Assembly (NCBI RefSeq): GCF_030263935.1
Contig: NZ_CP127162.1
Location: 1,931,501 to 1,995,500, forward strand
From: Paenibacillus polygoni
Lineage (GTDB): Bacteria > Bacillota > Bacilli > Paenibacillales > Paenibacillaceae
Length of the DNA stretch: 64,000 bases
Direction: 5' to 3'
Shown here in pieces: positions 35,970 to 44,232 of the stretch; within the stretch, counting starts at the first letter, position 1, and each line of letters starts with the position of its first letter. Position numbers and translations under genes: made by a program. A model generated the notes under the pieces. The model was not told the origin of the DNA. It did no database searches and saw only the letters and a list, made by a program, of their open reading frames with translations.

Positions 35970-36971
35970 TCATCCTTCCTTAACCACATCGGCAGCTTTA
36001 GATTTAATATGTTCTGCGATGAGCTTACCATGCCATCTTCCAGACTCGATAAATACTTCATTGGCATTTCGTCCCGAAGCAATAACACCCGCTATGTAAA
36101 TTCCAGGAACACTGCTCTCCATTGTTTCTGGGTTAAAGAGAGGCTTGTCCATATCCTCAGACATCGTAACCCCAATAGAGGTGAGTAACTTGCGATCTGG
36201 ACGGAACCCTGTCATGGCGAGTACAAAATCATTGGCAAGCTCGAAAGGAATACCTTCATTAGGCGTAACCACCACGTGATTTTCATGTATTTCGGTCACT
36301 CTTGAAGAAAGATGAAGTTTTATTTTCCCTTTAGCAACCATCCCTTCAAAAACGGGACGCACCCATGGTTTGATATGCTCGGATATACTGTTTCCACGGT
36401 AGACCATGTCAATATCAGCATCCACTCGGGCCAGTTCAAGAGCAGCATCAACAGCTGAATTACTGCCGCCAATAATGGTGACTTTTGTGCGTGCATAAGG
36501 ATGGGCTTCCCGGAAGTAATGAGTTACTTTATCCATCTCTTCACCCGGGATACCGAGGTAATTAGGATGATCAAAATATCCAGTGGCAACAACTACATGT
36601 TGTGCCTCATAAATTGCGGTTTCATCTTTGCGATTCTTCGTTTTGACGTGAAACCCTCCTTCAGCAGAAGGTTCAATAGCATAAGCTTCTTCATATAAAG
36701 ACATATCTAAATCATAATGCGAAGCAACTTTACGGTAATAGGCAAGTGCTTCATAACGATAGGGTTTGTCATTAGGCGAACTGAAGGGCACATTCCCAAT
36801 TTCAAGCAGCTCTGCCGTGCTGAAGAATTGCATATTCGTTGGATACAGGTAAATGGACTGAACGACATTATATTTTTCAATGATGTGTGCAGACAGGCCG
36901 AGCTTTTTACATTCAATAGCAGCAGAAAGACCGCAGGGGCCTCCTCCAATGATAATTACATCTTTTTTCAT
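35970..36971 (-). CDS. ypdA: YpdA-family bacillithiol disulfide reductase
   Basis: A 333-residue FAD/NADPH flavoprotein of the YpdA (Bdr) family, which keeps bacillithiol reduced. The N-terminal FAD motif [13 protein letters not shown] includes the family Cys (residue 13 here; Cys14 in Staphylococcus), and the NADPH motif is [14 protein letters not shown]. Start ATG 36971 follows AAAGGAGGAAA. Transcribed with the DUF441 gene and divergent from the ArsR-type regulator. Its presence implies a bacillithiol-using Firmicute. Confidence 0.92.
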   Translation of the reverse strand: MKKDVIIIGGGPCGLSAAIECKKLGLSAHIIEKYNVVQSIYLYPTNMQFFSTAELLEIGNVPFSSPNDKPYRYEALAYYRKVASHYDLDMSLYEEAYAIEPSAEGGFHVKTKNRKDETAIYEAQHVVVATGYFDHPNYLGIPGEEMDKVTHYFREAHPYARTKVTIIGGSNSAVDAALELARVDADIDMVYRGNSISEHIKPWVRPVFEGMVAKGKIKLHLSSRVTEIHENHVVVTPNEGIPFELANDFVLAMTGFRPDRKLLTSIGVTMSEDMDKPLFNPETMESSVPGIYIAGVIASGRNANEVFIESGRWHGKLIAEHIKSKAADVVKEG

Positions 36972-37087
36972 AAAGCAAATTTCCTCCTTTAAACATTATC
37001 TCTCCATACTTCATGGATAAACATAGGTATTATTATCCTATCGTATTCATCATTTGATTGCCAGTAAACAGGTGTCAGGAATATGAA

Positions 37088-37127
37088 TTGACAATAAATT
37101 GGGATTAGACTAACATCTAATTAGATG
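37088..37127 (+). promoter_or_regulatory. Promoter with perfect 14-bp palindrome, likely autoregulatory operator
   Basis: TTGACA (37088-37093), 17-nt spacer, TAACAT (37111-37116). The perfect palindrome CATCTAATTAGATG (37114-37127) overlaps the -10 and start, an ideal site for the ArsR-type protein encoded downstream. Confidence 0.65.
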
Positions 37128-37157
37128 ATTTTCTAAATAGAAAAGGAGGGATATTTA

Positions 37158-37751
37158 ATGCAACTCGATAAAATTGTGAACTACCATAAGGCACTGGCTG
37201 ACCCGACAAGAATGCGTATGTTACTGCTCTTATCTCATGAGGAAATGAACGGGCAACAGCTTGCAAAGCGACTTAACTTGTCACAGCCTACCGTTACACA
37301 TCACGCAGCGAAGTTAAGAGGAGCAGGTCTTATTAAAGAACGGCGAGATAAGAATATAGTTTATTTTAGCTTATATCCCTACTTCATTCAGCAGCATGCC
37401 GAAGCATCCTTACACTTTATTTTTAAAGGAGAGATTGAAATGGAAAAAATGGATCAGAGCCAGAAGTTAAAGGATTCGGTAATGCGTAATTTTTTCAGTA
37501 AAGACGGTAAGCTTAGATCGATTCCTGCCCAGTATAAGAAAAAATTGATTGTGCTTCAGCATATGGTAGAGCAGCTTGATCAAGGAAAAAAATATGAAGA
37601 GAAAGAAATTAATGATTTCATTAAGACATATCATGAAGATTTTGCGACTTTGCGTCGGGAATTTATTATGCACCACTTTATGTACCGGGAAGATGGGGTC
37701 TATGAAGTGAATCCGGTTGAAATGTGGACTCGGTGGGACCAAGTAAAATAA
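37158..37751 (+). CDS. ArsR-family winged-helix regulator with DUF2087 domain
   Basis: A 197-residue regulator: ArsR-type winged helix (about 1-85) with LADPTRMRMLLLL and the recognition region LNLSQPTVTHHAAKLRGAGLI, then a C-terminal DUF2087 domain (about 120-190, RSIPAQYKKKLIVLQHMVEQLDQG). The metal-binding cysteines of classical ArsR are absent, so the signal is something else. Start ATG 37158 follows AAGGAGGG. The palindrome at 37114 suggests autoregulation; divergent ypdA may be a target. Confidence 0.88.
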   Translation: MQLDKIVNYHKALADPTRMRMLLLLSHEEMNGQQLAKRLNLSQPTVTHHAAKLRGAGLIKERRDKNIVYFSLYPYFIQQHAEASLHFIFKGEIEMEKMDQSQKLKDSVMRNFFSKDGKLRSIPAQYKKKLIVLQHMVEQLDQGKKYEEKEINDFIKTYHEDFATLRREFIMHHFMYREDGVYEVNPVEMWTRWDQVK

Positions 37752-37754
37752 AGT

Positions 37755-37783
37755 TTGACATGAAAACGTATTTTGAGTAATAT
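37755..37783 (+). promoter_or_regulatory. Promoter of the rsgA leader
   Basis: TTGACA (37755-37760), 17-nt spacer, TAATAT (37778-37783), immediately after the ArsR gene. The hexamers and spacing are the same as in the bmrCD leader promoter. Confidence 0.65.
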
Positions 37784-37812
37784 ATGGAAAAATGATGAAG
37801 GAGGCGGTACCT

Positions 37813-37890
37813 ATGAGTAACCATATGATGATTTTGTTAGTTGCTTGTACACATCGTCTCCCAAACGGACCACAGTTTACTAAAGAGTAG
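37813..37890 (+). CDS. 25-residue leader peptide upstream of the RsgA-family GTPase
   Basis: ATG 37813 to TAG 37890, preceded by a near-ideal ribosome site AAGGAGG (about 37798-37804). The peptide is MSNHMMILLVACTHRLPN then GPQFTKE. Its last codons form the 5' arm (CAGTTTAC, 37873-37880) of a hairpin with GTAAACTG (37917-37924), so a ribosome on the leader would alter folding just before the terminator at 37929. Role inferred from the layout. Confidence 0.65.
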   Translation: MSNHMMILLVACTHRLPNGPQFTKE

Positions 37891-37928
37891 TACGTTGTAT
37901 ACGTAATACTTCATTTGTAAACTGCTTA

Positions 37929-37966
37929 GCATCCGCAGGGGGAATTCCCTGTGGATGCTTTTTTTT
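37929..37966 (+). terminator. First attenuator terminator before rsgA
   Basis: GCATCCGCAGGG pairs with CCCTGTGGATGC (37947-37958), one G-T pair, followed by eight T (37959-37966). Confidence 0.88.
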
Positions 37967-38045
37967 ATTGCTATATTACAATGATAGAGGGGAACGGCTA
38001 TTTATATTCTCTTTGTCATGGATTATAGACATGAAAAGAATGCAG

Positions 38046-38076
38046 AACCGCAGGATGTTATTTCCTGCGGTTTTTT
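38046..38076 (+). terminator. Second attenuator terminator before rsgA
   Basis: AACCGCAGG(A)/(T)CCTGCGGTT stem and six T, 62 bases before the rsgA start. Between the two terminators a further imperfect hairpin is present (ATTCT..TCATG / CATGA..AGAAT, about 38007-38042). Confidence 0.85.
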
Positions 38077-38137
38077 GTGTCTGTTTGGCGAGGTGAAAAA
38101 TGACGTAAGAGCGAAAAGTGAAAATGGAGGGTTATCT

Positions 38138-39268
38138 TTGAATAATAACCGATTGGAACAGTGGGGCTGGGCAGAAGAATGGAACAAGAAATGGATAAAA
38201 ACAATTGAATCGATGAGCGCGGAAGAAGAAGCAATTACAGCAGCTTATGAACCGGCACGTATCATTGCGGACTATGGTCAGAAGTTTGGTGTTATTACAG
38301 CGGAAGGAAGCAAGTTTGCATCTCTTACCGGTAAATTTAGACAAAGGCAAGAGGCGGGTGGAATGAAACCCGGTGTCGGTGATTTTATTGTGATTACTTC
38401 TCATGGAGCACAAGATGATGTGAAGGTGCATGCAGTTTTGGAACGAAGCAGTATCATTGCTAGACAGGCCGCTGGAAATGAGACAAAAGAACAAATTATT
38501 GCTACGAATGTGAACACCTTATTTATTGTGAGTGCACTAAATAAAGACTACAATGTAAGACGGTTAGAAAGATACCTAATTCTAGCCTGGAACAGTGGGG
38601 CAAATCCCGTTATTGTGCTTAGTAAATGTGATTTAAATGATGATGTAGCATTTAGGCTTGCAGAGACAGAAGAAATTGCGCCGGGCGTCCCCGTGATTGC
38701 GGTATCTGCAAAACTTGGCATAGGTAAAGATCTTCTTGATCAATATGCCTGTCATGGACAGACGGTAGCGCTTATCGGATCATCTGGTTCTGGTAAATCT
38801 ACGATTATTAATTGGCTTACAGGTCAGGAGGAACAAATCATACAGGAGGTGCGTGAAGATGACAGCAGAGGAAGACACACGACAACGCATCGCGAAATAT
38901 TCCTATTACGGAATGGCGGAGTTATCATTGATACACCTGGTATGAGGGAATTGTCGATCTGGGATGATGGTGATGGGATAGCACGTACGTTTAATGATAT
39001 AGAACAATGGGCCAAACATTGCTATTTCGATGACTGTCAGCATGGGAGAGAAAAAGGCTGTGCTGTAAGAGAAGCAATAGAAACAGGAACGGTGGATGCA
39101 AGTCGGTTAATGAATTATCAAAAAATGCAGCGTGAGATTGCTTATCAACTGCGGAAAGAAGCGGAAGCTTCGAAAAGGAATAATAAATTTACAAAAAATG
39201 CTCCAAGGCGTAAAAAAAGAGGTGAGTGGCGCGCTGAAGTAGAAGAGGATTTAGGAGCCTCAAAATAA
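38138..39268 (+). CDS. rsgA: RsgA-family ribosome-dependent GTPase (second type)
   Basis: A circularly permuted GTPase that assists 30S subunit maturation. The 376-residue protein has an OB-fold region, then the G motifs in permuted order: SKCD (162), GSSGSGKST (214-222), DTPGM (265), and the zinc motif C-x5-C-x-H-x5-C (about 295-309). It is longer than the standard RsgA (about 300) with a 60-residue N-terminal part and a basic C-terminus, so it is probably a paralogue of the main enzyme. Start TTG 38138 follows GGAGGG; the longer frame to 38018 runs through the second terminator. Confidence 0.9.
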   Translation: MNNNRLEQWGWAEEWNKKWIKTIESMSAEEEAITAAYEPARIIADYGQKFGVITAEGSKFASLTGKFRQRQEAGGMKPGVGDFIVITSHGAQDDVKVHAVLERSSIIARQAAGNETKEQIIATNVNTLFIVSALNKDYNVRRLERYLILAWNSGANPVIVLSKCDLNDDVAFRLAETEEIAPGVPVIAVSAKLGIGKDLLDQYACHGQTVALIGSSGSGKSTIINWLTGQEEQIIQEVREDDSRGRHTTTHREIFLLRNGGVIIDTPGMRELSIWDDGDGIARTFNDIEQWAKHCYFDDCQHGREKGCAVREAIETGTVDASRLMNYQKMQREIAYQLRKEAEASKRNNKFTKNAPRRKKRGEWRAEVEEDLGASK

Positions 39269-39302
39269 AGAGATGCATACGATAGGGCAGGAGGAGTTGC
39301 AC

Positions 39303-39641
39303 ATGCCAAATTATCGTATCATTGTGGACCAAAGTGATCATATGCTTTATCTGCTAGATCATGATGTTGTTGTGAAGGGGTATCCAGTAGCCATTGGAGC
39401 GATGGTTTCACAAACACCCGTTGGTGATTTTACGATTGTGAATAGACAGGCGAATCCTGGGGGCCCATTTGGGGCATATTGGCTTGGTTTATCGAAAGCT
39501 CATTATGGCATTCATGGGACTAATAACCCTTCATCGATTGGTCATAATGTATCTCATGGATGCATTCGTATGTATAACGAAGATGTACTTGATCTTGCTA
39601 GCAAGGTGACGGTGGGTACTAGAGTTACGATTCGTCCCTGA
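39303..39641 (+). CDS. L,D-transpeptidase (YkuD domain)
   Basis: A 112-residue protein consisting of a YkuD domain only, which forms or exchanges peptidoglycan crosslinks through a catalytic Cys. The active-site motif is [20 protein letters not shown], with His and Cys in place. No signal peptide, membrane segment or LysM is present; Bacillus YkuD, a spore protein, also lacks a signal peptide but has LysM. Start ATG 39303 follows CAGGAGGAG. The stop is directly followed by the repeat region. Confidence 0.87.
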   Translation: MPNYRIIVDQSDHMLYLLDHDVVVKGYPVAIGAMVSQTPVGDFTIVNRQANPGGPFGAYWLGLSKAHYGIHGTNNPSSIGHNVSHGCIRMYNEDVLDLASKVTVGTRVTIRP

Positions 39642-39651
39642 AGTTGATGGG

Positions 39652-39732
39652 GGAACCGTTTCTTTCGTGCCAATATTCTGTAGTGGTGACGGGAAACGTT
39701 CATTTCGGTGCTCAATTTTCTGTAATGGTGAG
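39652..39732. repeat. Two head sub-repeats of the dispersed repeat family
   Basis: Two ~43-bp units built on GGGAAMCGTTYMTTYSGTGC followed by TTCTGTARTGGTGA lead into copy A. The same module recurs at about 39891-39926 and 42616-42683. Confidence 0.7.
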
Positions 39733-39867
39733 GGGAAACGTTCCTTCCGTGCTCAAGCTCCACTTGTTTTGTCTGGACGTAGGTAGATTCGAGAAGTAAG
39801 GATCCAGCCAAAGCCAAAAGTCGCCATGATCTCGGAATGATCTTATTCCCTGGAGTCACGTTGTCGG
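39733..39867 (+). repeat. Dispersed repeat, copy A
   Basis: About 135 bp, from GGGAAACGTTCCTTCCGTGC to GGAGTCACGTTGTCGG. Internal hairpins: CTGGAC with the downstream complement (in this copy GATCCAG), and GGAAT/ATTCC around GATCTT. Same orientation as B and C. Confidence 0.85.
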
Positions 39868-39913
39868 TAGGCGTAAAAAAAGATATATCGGTGCTCGGCG
39901 TTACTGTTGTGTC

Positions 39914-40049
39914 GAGAAACGTCCCTTCCGTGCTCAAGCTCCACTTGTTTTGTCTGGACGTAGGTAGATTCGGAGAAGTAAGGGTCCAGCCAAAGCCAAA
40001 AGTCGCCATGATCTCGGAATGATTTTATTCCCTGGAGTCACGTTGTCGG
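39914..40049 (+). repeat. Dispersed repeat, copy B
   Basis: About 136 bp, nearly identical to copy A over 120 bases. CTGGAC pairs with GTCCAG and GGAAT with ATTCC. Followed directly by the tail module. Confidence 0.88.
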
Positions 40050-40162
40050 GTAAAGCAGCGCAAAGCTTACTCTCCACGTGAGGTAGAGGTAAAGGACGTC
40101 GCTGTTTCCTTAGGGTAAACAGCGAGTCACAGAAGGAAGAGGGAAGGCAGGCTAGTAAATAG
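40050..40162 (+). repeat. Tail module of the repeat, left copy
   Basis: Contains CTCTCCAC, a GCTGTTTCC/(A)AACAGC hairpin and GAAGGAAGAGGGAAGGCAGG. The same module is found inverted at 42840-42927. Just after it, AGCTGCC and TTTTTT give a weak terminator-like end. Confidence 0.8.
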
Positions 40163-40235
40163 CTGCCTTTTTTATGTGAGGATAAGAAGATAGTGTGTAA
40201 ATGGCGATGGAGATGAGGAAAGATAACTTGTGGAC

Positions 40236-40360
40236 AGTTTCCTTCCGTGCTCAAGCTTTGCTTGTTTTGACTGAATGTAGATTCGTAAGAAATAAGGTCC
40301 AGTCCAAGCCAAAAAGTTGCAATGATCTCGGAATGATCTTATTCTCTGGAGTCACGTTCT
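40236..40360 (+). repeat. Dispersed repeat, copy C (diverged)
   Basis: About 125 bp. Shares TTTCCTTCCGTGCTCAAGC and ATGATCTCGGAATGATCTTA with the others but has several substitutions and small deletions in the middle; one arm of the CTGGAC/GTCCAG hairpin is altered. Confidence 0.8.
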
Positions 40361-40422
40361 TGGGGTTGAAATGGGTACAGATTCCTTTCCATGTGTATTA
40401 GTACGGAAATCTACTTTTGCAT

Positions 40423-41025
40423 TTAGAATGCTTTTCGTTGGTAAATGAACGTTGTAATGCTCCATGAGACCGCGTAAAGAAGCGCGATCACACTTGCCAA
40501 TCCCATATACAAAGCCGGGGTAGATAAGCTCATGATAAAGTCGGTAAACGCTGGTAATTGTTCAGCTAAAAACGTGACAAAAGGCGGGGCCGCGCCTGTT
40601 AAGACAATAAAAGTAATGAGAATAACGGGTGTGATACTGCCTCTGAATATATAAAATAACGGGAATGTTAGCGCCACAAAAGCTAAGAATAAGCCACTGC
40701 CAATTGCAACATCAGTAATCGTAAAAGGTTTATTTAGAACAAATAAAGCTATACTTGTAACTCCAATGGATAAACCCATATAAACAATCGCACCTAGGTA
40801 GCGGGATGCAATAATTTGTTTACGTGTATATGGCAAAGAATTCAGCAAAACATTTGTCTCTGCTTTTTCATCGTAGGCATATGCATTAAAAGGGATAAAG
40901 ATACTAGCCACTAGAAAAATAAACGCGGGATCTGTGTTCATCACGATAAAGAATAAGATAAAAGGCATAAAAACGAACAACTGTCTTTTCTGCAGAATGG
41001 CATCACGTCTAATTAAATTAAACAT
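40423..41025 (-). CDS. ABC-2 type permease of the GntR-linked exporter
   Basis: A 200-residue membrane protein with five to six predicted helices (ABC-2 permease like Staphylococcus PmtB/PmtD and Bacillus YtrC/YtrD). Start ATG 41025 overlaps the ATPase gene by 8 bases, indicating translational coupling. The transported substrate is unknown; related GntR-ABC sets export or give immunity to membrane-active peptides. The stop lies about 60 bases from repeat copy C. Confidence 0.82.
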   Translation of the reverse strand: MFNLIRRDAILQKRQLFVFMPFILFFIVMNTDPAFIFLVASIFIPFNAYAYDEKAETNVLLNSLPYTRKQIIASRYLGAIVYMGLSIGVTSIALFVLNKPFTITDVAIGSGLFLAFVALTFPLFYIFRGSITPVILITFIVLTGAAPPFVTFLAEQLPAFTDFIMSLSTPALYMGLASVIALLYAVSWSITTFIYQRKAF

Positions 41026-41884
41026 AGCATTTACTTCCTTTCATGTAATACATGATGTCTTCCAAAGATGCTCTTTCTATGACAACCGAATCCCCAAAGA
41101 TGTTTTTTACTTCTTTAATATTATCCGTTAGCGCCTCAAATCCAGTGGGGGCAGAATGCATATGGACAAAGGCTTTTTGCGTGTCTCGATCTAACAAATC
41201 CATACCGCCTTTCACAAGTGCATAGTTCTCAGCGATATCAATAGTGGACTTATTAAATACCAATTCTCCGTTATGTATAAACGCAATATAATCTGCGATA
41301 CGATCTAAATCTGTAGTAATATGCGTTGAAAAGAAAAGAGTACGATTACTATCTATCATTATTTCTTGTAAAAGATCCAGCAGCTCTCGTCTGAAAATAG
41401 GGTCTAAGCCTGCTGTTGGTTCATCCATTATGATGAGCTCCGCGTGATGGGATAGGGCAATCGCCAGTGATGCTTTCATTTGCATTCCTTTGGAAAAAGT
41501 CTTTATCACCTTATTAAGAGGTAAATTGAATTGTTCTACATATTGATAAAATAAGGCATCATCCCAGTTCTTATATGCAGGACCAACAATGCGCTTGATA
41601 TCTTTTAAGTTCAGACCTTCAAAAAACACATTCCCATCGTACACAAACCCAATGCGCTCCTTAATTGCCTTCTCATGGGCCTTGTAGTCTAACCCAAAAA
41701 CCTTAACTTCCCCATCATCTGGTTTTAATAAATTCATGATCATTTTGATCGTTGTCGACTTACCGGCACCATTTGCGCCGATGAAGCCCGTGACAAAGCC
41801 TTGTTTCACCTGCAAATTCATATTTTTTACGGAAAAACCTTTAAAATTTTTTGAGACATTTGTTAACTCAACGGTATTTTCCAC
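41018..41884 (-). CDS. ABC transporter ATP-binding protein, YtrB/PmtA-like
   Basis: A 288-residue ABC ATPase with Walker A GANGAGKST, signature TFSKGMQMK (replacing LSGGQ), Walker B LIIMDEPTAGLD and switch His in STHITTD. This pattern is typical of YtrB and PmtA, ATPases of GntR-controlled peptide or stress exporters. A C-terminal region of about 75 residues follows. Start ATG 41884, five bases after the regulator gene. Confidence 0.9.
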   Translation of the reverse strand: MENTVELTNVSKNFKGFSVKNMNLQVKQGFVTGFIGANGAGKSTTIKMIMNLLKPDDGEVKVFGLDYKAHEKAIKERIGFVYDGNVFFEGLNLKDIKRIVGPAYKNWDDALFYQYVEQFNLPLNKVIKTFSKGMQMKASLAIALSHHAELIIMDEPTAGLDPIFRRELLDLLQEIMIDSNRTLFFSTHITTDLDRIADYIAFIHNGELVFNKSTIDIAENYALVKGGMDLLDRDTQKAFVHMHSAPTGFEALTDNIKEVKNIFGDSVVIERASLEDIMYYMKGSKCYV

Positions 41885-41889
41885 TCATT

Positions 41890-42261
41890 TCACTCCTCAT
41901 ATAAAATCTTCAATAATTGCTGTAGTTCATCGAGTGACAGTCCAATTTCTTTACTATTCAAGATGACTGCACTTAGCTGATCCTCGATCGCCGTAAGCTT
42001 GCGTTCTCGAATAACTTCTAGATTTTGTTCAGCGACAAAAGAACCTTTGCCGACGATGGAGTATATAAAACCCGCCTTCTCCAATTCCTCATAGGCGCGC
42101 TTTGTTGTGATTACACTAATGTGTAAATCCTTTGCGAGTTGGCGCATAGAAGGTAACGCAGCCCCATCTTTTAAATCACCTGATAGAATAGACGATTTAA
42201 TTTGATTCATGATTTGTTCATAGATCGGCTCTTTCGAACTATTAGCAAGAATTATTTGCAT
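41890..42261 (-). CDS. GntR-family regulator, YtrA type
   Basis: A 123-residue regulator of the YtrA subfamily: an N-terminal winged helix (EPIYEQIMNQIKSSILSGDL, ALPSMRQLAKDLHISVITTKRAYEEL) and a short helical dimerisation tail with no large effector domain. It is expected to repress its own operon. Start ATG 42261 follows AGAGGGA and is one base after the preceding gene's stop. Confidence 0.9.
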   Translation of the reverse strand: MQIILANSSKEPIYEQIMNQIKSSILSGDLKDGAALPSMRQLAKDLHISVITTKRAYEELEKAGFIYSIVGKGSFVAEQNLEVIRERKLTAIEDQLSAVILNSKEIGLSLDELQQLLKILYEE

Positions 42262-42262
42262 G

Positions 42263-42460
42263 TTAATCCCTCTTCTTTGTTTTTACAGAACTGCTTTTTC
42301 TAACTTTAGAGAATCCATATACACTAACGAATATTACAAATAATAAAAATACAATTATATTCGTTGTCGGATCGTTAATTCTTGGTATCGCATCCTGAAA
42401 CATCTTTAAAAGAACGACTATTACGACAAAAATAACGCCTTTAATAGGGACATGCTTCAT
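42263..42460 (-). CDS. Small two-helix membrane protein, first gene of the GntR-ABC operon
   Basis: A 65-residue protein with two hydrophobic segments (about 7-25 and 36-55) and a basic C-terminus. Start ATG 42460 follows GAGGAGG; an in-frame TTG at 42478 lies in front of the ribosome site. The family is not recognised. Its tight coupling to gntR suggests a role with the exporter, perhaps as an accessory or immunity peptide (inference). Confidence 0.7.
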   Translation of the reverse strand: MKHVPIKGVIFVVIVVLLKMFQDAIPRINDPTTNIIVFLLFVIFVSVYGFSKVRKSSSVKTKKRD

Positions 42461-42615
42461 TATTCCTATCCTCCTCAACGTTTGGTGGGAAATGATAAAT
42501 CTACTGGTTTTTATAAATATTGTATATATACGATATTTACATTATATTCAATTATATAACCTCATGCAACTCTTTTTATACATATATTTCCTTTTAAGAG
42601 TGGCGTCTATATGTG

Positions 42616-42683
42616 TCGGGAAACGTTCCTTCCGTGCTCAGCGTTACTATAGTGCTAATGGGAAACGTTCCTTCGGTACATAG
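42616..42683. repeat. Head sub-repeats on the right side
   Basis: Two units starting GGGAAACGTTCCTTCSGT (42618 and 42660 region) with AGCGTTAC following. They have the same orientation as those on the left although the large copies here are inverted. Confidence 0.7.
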
Positions 42684-42817
42684 CGTTACGTAACCCGGGG
42701 AATAAGATCATTCCGAGATCATGGCGACTTTTGGTTTTGGCTGGACCCTTACTTTTCCGAGTCTGCCTACGTCCAGACAAAATAAGTGGAGCTTGAACAC
42801 GGAAAGACCGTTTCTCC
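42684..42817 (-). repeat. Dispersed repeat, copy D (inverted)
   Basis: Reverse complement of the copy A/B unit: GGGGAATAAGATCATTCCGA, GGCTGGACCC, ACGTCCAGAC, AAGTGGAGCTTGA. The CTGGAC/GTCCAG arms are kept. Confidence 0.85.
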
Positions 42818-42839
42818 ACGCACAACAGTAAAGAGGCAT

Positions 42840-42927
42840 CTATCTACTAGCCTGCCTTCCCTCTTCCTTCTATGACTTGCTGTTTACCCCAGGGAAACAG
42901 CAATACCTCTCCACATTTAGGGAGGAG
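42840..42927 (-). repeat. Tail module, right copy (inverted)
   Basis: Reverse complement of the 40050-40162 module: CCTGCCTTCCCTCTTCCTTC, GCTGTTTACCC/GGGAAACAGC hairpin, CCTCTCCAC. Confidence 0.8.
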
Positions 42928-42947
42928 TTTTTACCCGCATCCCCAAG

Positions 42948-43079
42948 AACGTAACTCTAGGGAATAAGATCATTCCGAGATCATGGCGACTTTTGGCTTT
43001 GGCTGGACTCTTACTTCTTCGAATCTACTTACGTCCAGACAAAACAAGTGGAGCTTGAGCACGGAAGGAACGTTTCCCG
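42948..43079 (-). repeat. Dispersed repeat, copy E (inverted)
   Basis: About 132 bp, close to copy B in reverse, ending CGGAAGGAACGTTTCCCGA. Read on the minus strand the right side is E-tail-D, matching B-tail-C on the left. Confidence 0.87.
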
Positions 43080-43135
43080 ATCAGAATTGATTCAGATATG
43101 CCAAAATTATTGAATACAGATTGTACACGGAATGA

Positions 43136-43528
43136 GAGGTACTTACAGATTCAAATGCTATAATTGAGAAAGCAAATGCCGGACAAACAGACAAAAAATT
43201 ATTCATAAAGACGCTGGAATCGGAACAGCTAAGATCAATTTCTTTACATTATAGGAAGGGAAAAAATATAGAGGATTATGTAACAGTCTTGGCTTCTTTT
43301 ACGGACGGAGTGAAACAAGGGGTGCAGCAAGAAACAGGAATGACTGCAGAAAAAGGCATAATCAATGGAAAAGAGATTCTTTACTTGAAGTACGAAGGAA
43401 ACAACCCCCATCAAGTGATTAAATGGATCGATGAAACGTCAGGGGCTTATTATCATATACAAGACACGAAGAAAAGCAACCTCAGTAAGCAAGATTTCTT
43501 GAAAATCGCGGAGGAATTCGTACATTAG
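43136..43528 (+). pseudogene. 5'-truncated gene next to the repeat
   Basis: The frame is open for 130 codons after a TGA at 43133 and reads as real protein (e.g. KLFIKTLESEQLRSISLHYR, ILYLKYEGNNPHQVIKWIDE, LSKQDFLKIAEEFVH), but there is no ATG or ribosome site at its beginning; the first candidate start, TTG 43289, lies in the middle of the coherent sequence. The C-terminal pattern resembles DUF4367-type extracellular domains of anti-sigma or lipoprotein proteins. The N-terminal half is missing; repeat copy E ends 56 bases upstream, so loss by repeat-associated rearrangement is likely. Confidence 0.65.
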
Positions 43529-43579
43529 TTTGTTTTGGTTAATATAAATACCTATTCTGATCAGGAAGGGAAGAAGAAA

Positions 43580-44113
43580 ATGAGAATCCGCTCAGCCATA
43601 GAGTCAGATGCCGTTCAGATTGCTGAAATTCATGTAAGCAGTTGGAGAACAACGTATAAAGGAATCGTTCCAGATTCATATCTAGATAACTTATCTGTTG
43701 CAAAACGCACTTTACTATGGGAGAAGCAGTTAGATGAAGGAAACGAAGGAAGTAAAATATTTGTCGCTGAGAATGAGGCAGGACAGATTATAGGTTTTGT
43801 GAGTGGAGGACGCAATCGACTGGAAAGTATGCCTTTTGATAGTGAGATCTATGCTATCTATTTGCTTGAAGATTATCAAAGACAGGGCATTGGAGAACTA
43901 CTCATGTCTTCTATTGCCAGTTTTTTAACCGATCAAGGATTTAAATCCACCTATTTGTGGGCTCTAGAAGACAATCGCTATCGATCTTTCTATGAGAAAC
44001 GGGGAGGACTCCCTGCAGGGCGCGAAGACATAGAGATTGACAGTGTAAAACTTGGGGAAATTGCGTATGGTTGGCATCAGCTAGATCGCTTAAAAGCACA
44101 AAGCAAAAAATAA
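43580..44113 (+). CDS. GNAT-family N-acetyltransferase
   Basis: A 177-residue GCN5-related acetyltransferase. The acetyl-CoA loop is YQRQGIGELLMSSI (about residues 104-117), preceded by the IYAIYLLEDY strand, and the N-terminus has the RIRSAIESDAVQIAEIHVSSW pattern. The acceptor substrate cannot be told from sequence. Start ATG 43580 follows AGGAAGGGAAG. Confidence 0.9.
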   Translation: MRIRSAIESDAVQIAEIHVSSWRTTYKGIVPDSYLDNLSVAKRTLLWEKQLDEGNEGSKIFVAENEAGQIIGFVSGGRNRLESMPFDSEIYAIYLLEDYQRQGIGELLMSSIASFLTDQGFKSTYLWALEDNRYRSFYEKRGGLPAGREDIEIDSVKLGEIAYGWHQLDRLKAQSKK

Positions 44114-44232
44114 AATAAAACTCAAAGTAATTGTTTCAACAATGTAAATATATGGGTAATTCTGATGTACCGGAACATCACGTATCTTACAGTCACTTGG
44201 GAGATACCAAATGAAGAAGGAGGCTGTCACTT

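Noticed and set aside
39554..40009. Minus-strand ORF of 151 codons across repeat copies A and B
   Set aside because: It overlaps the L,D-transpeptidase gene and consists of the repeat read in one frame; phrases recur in the other repeat ORFs (39934-40254). No ribosome site.
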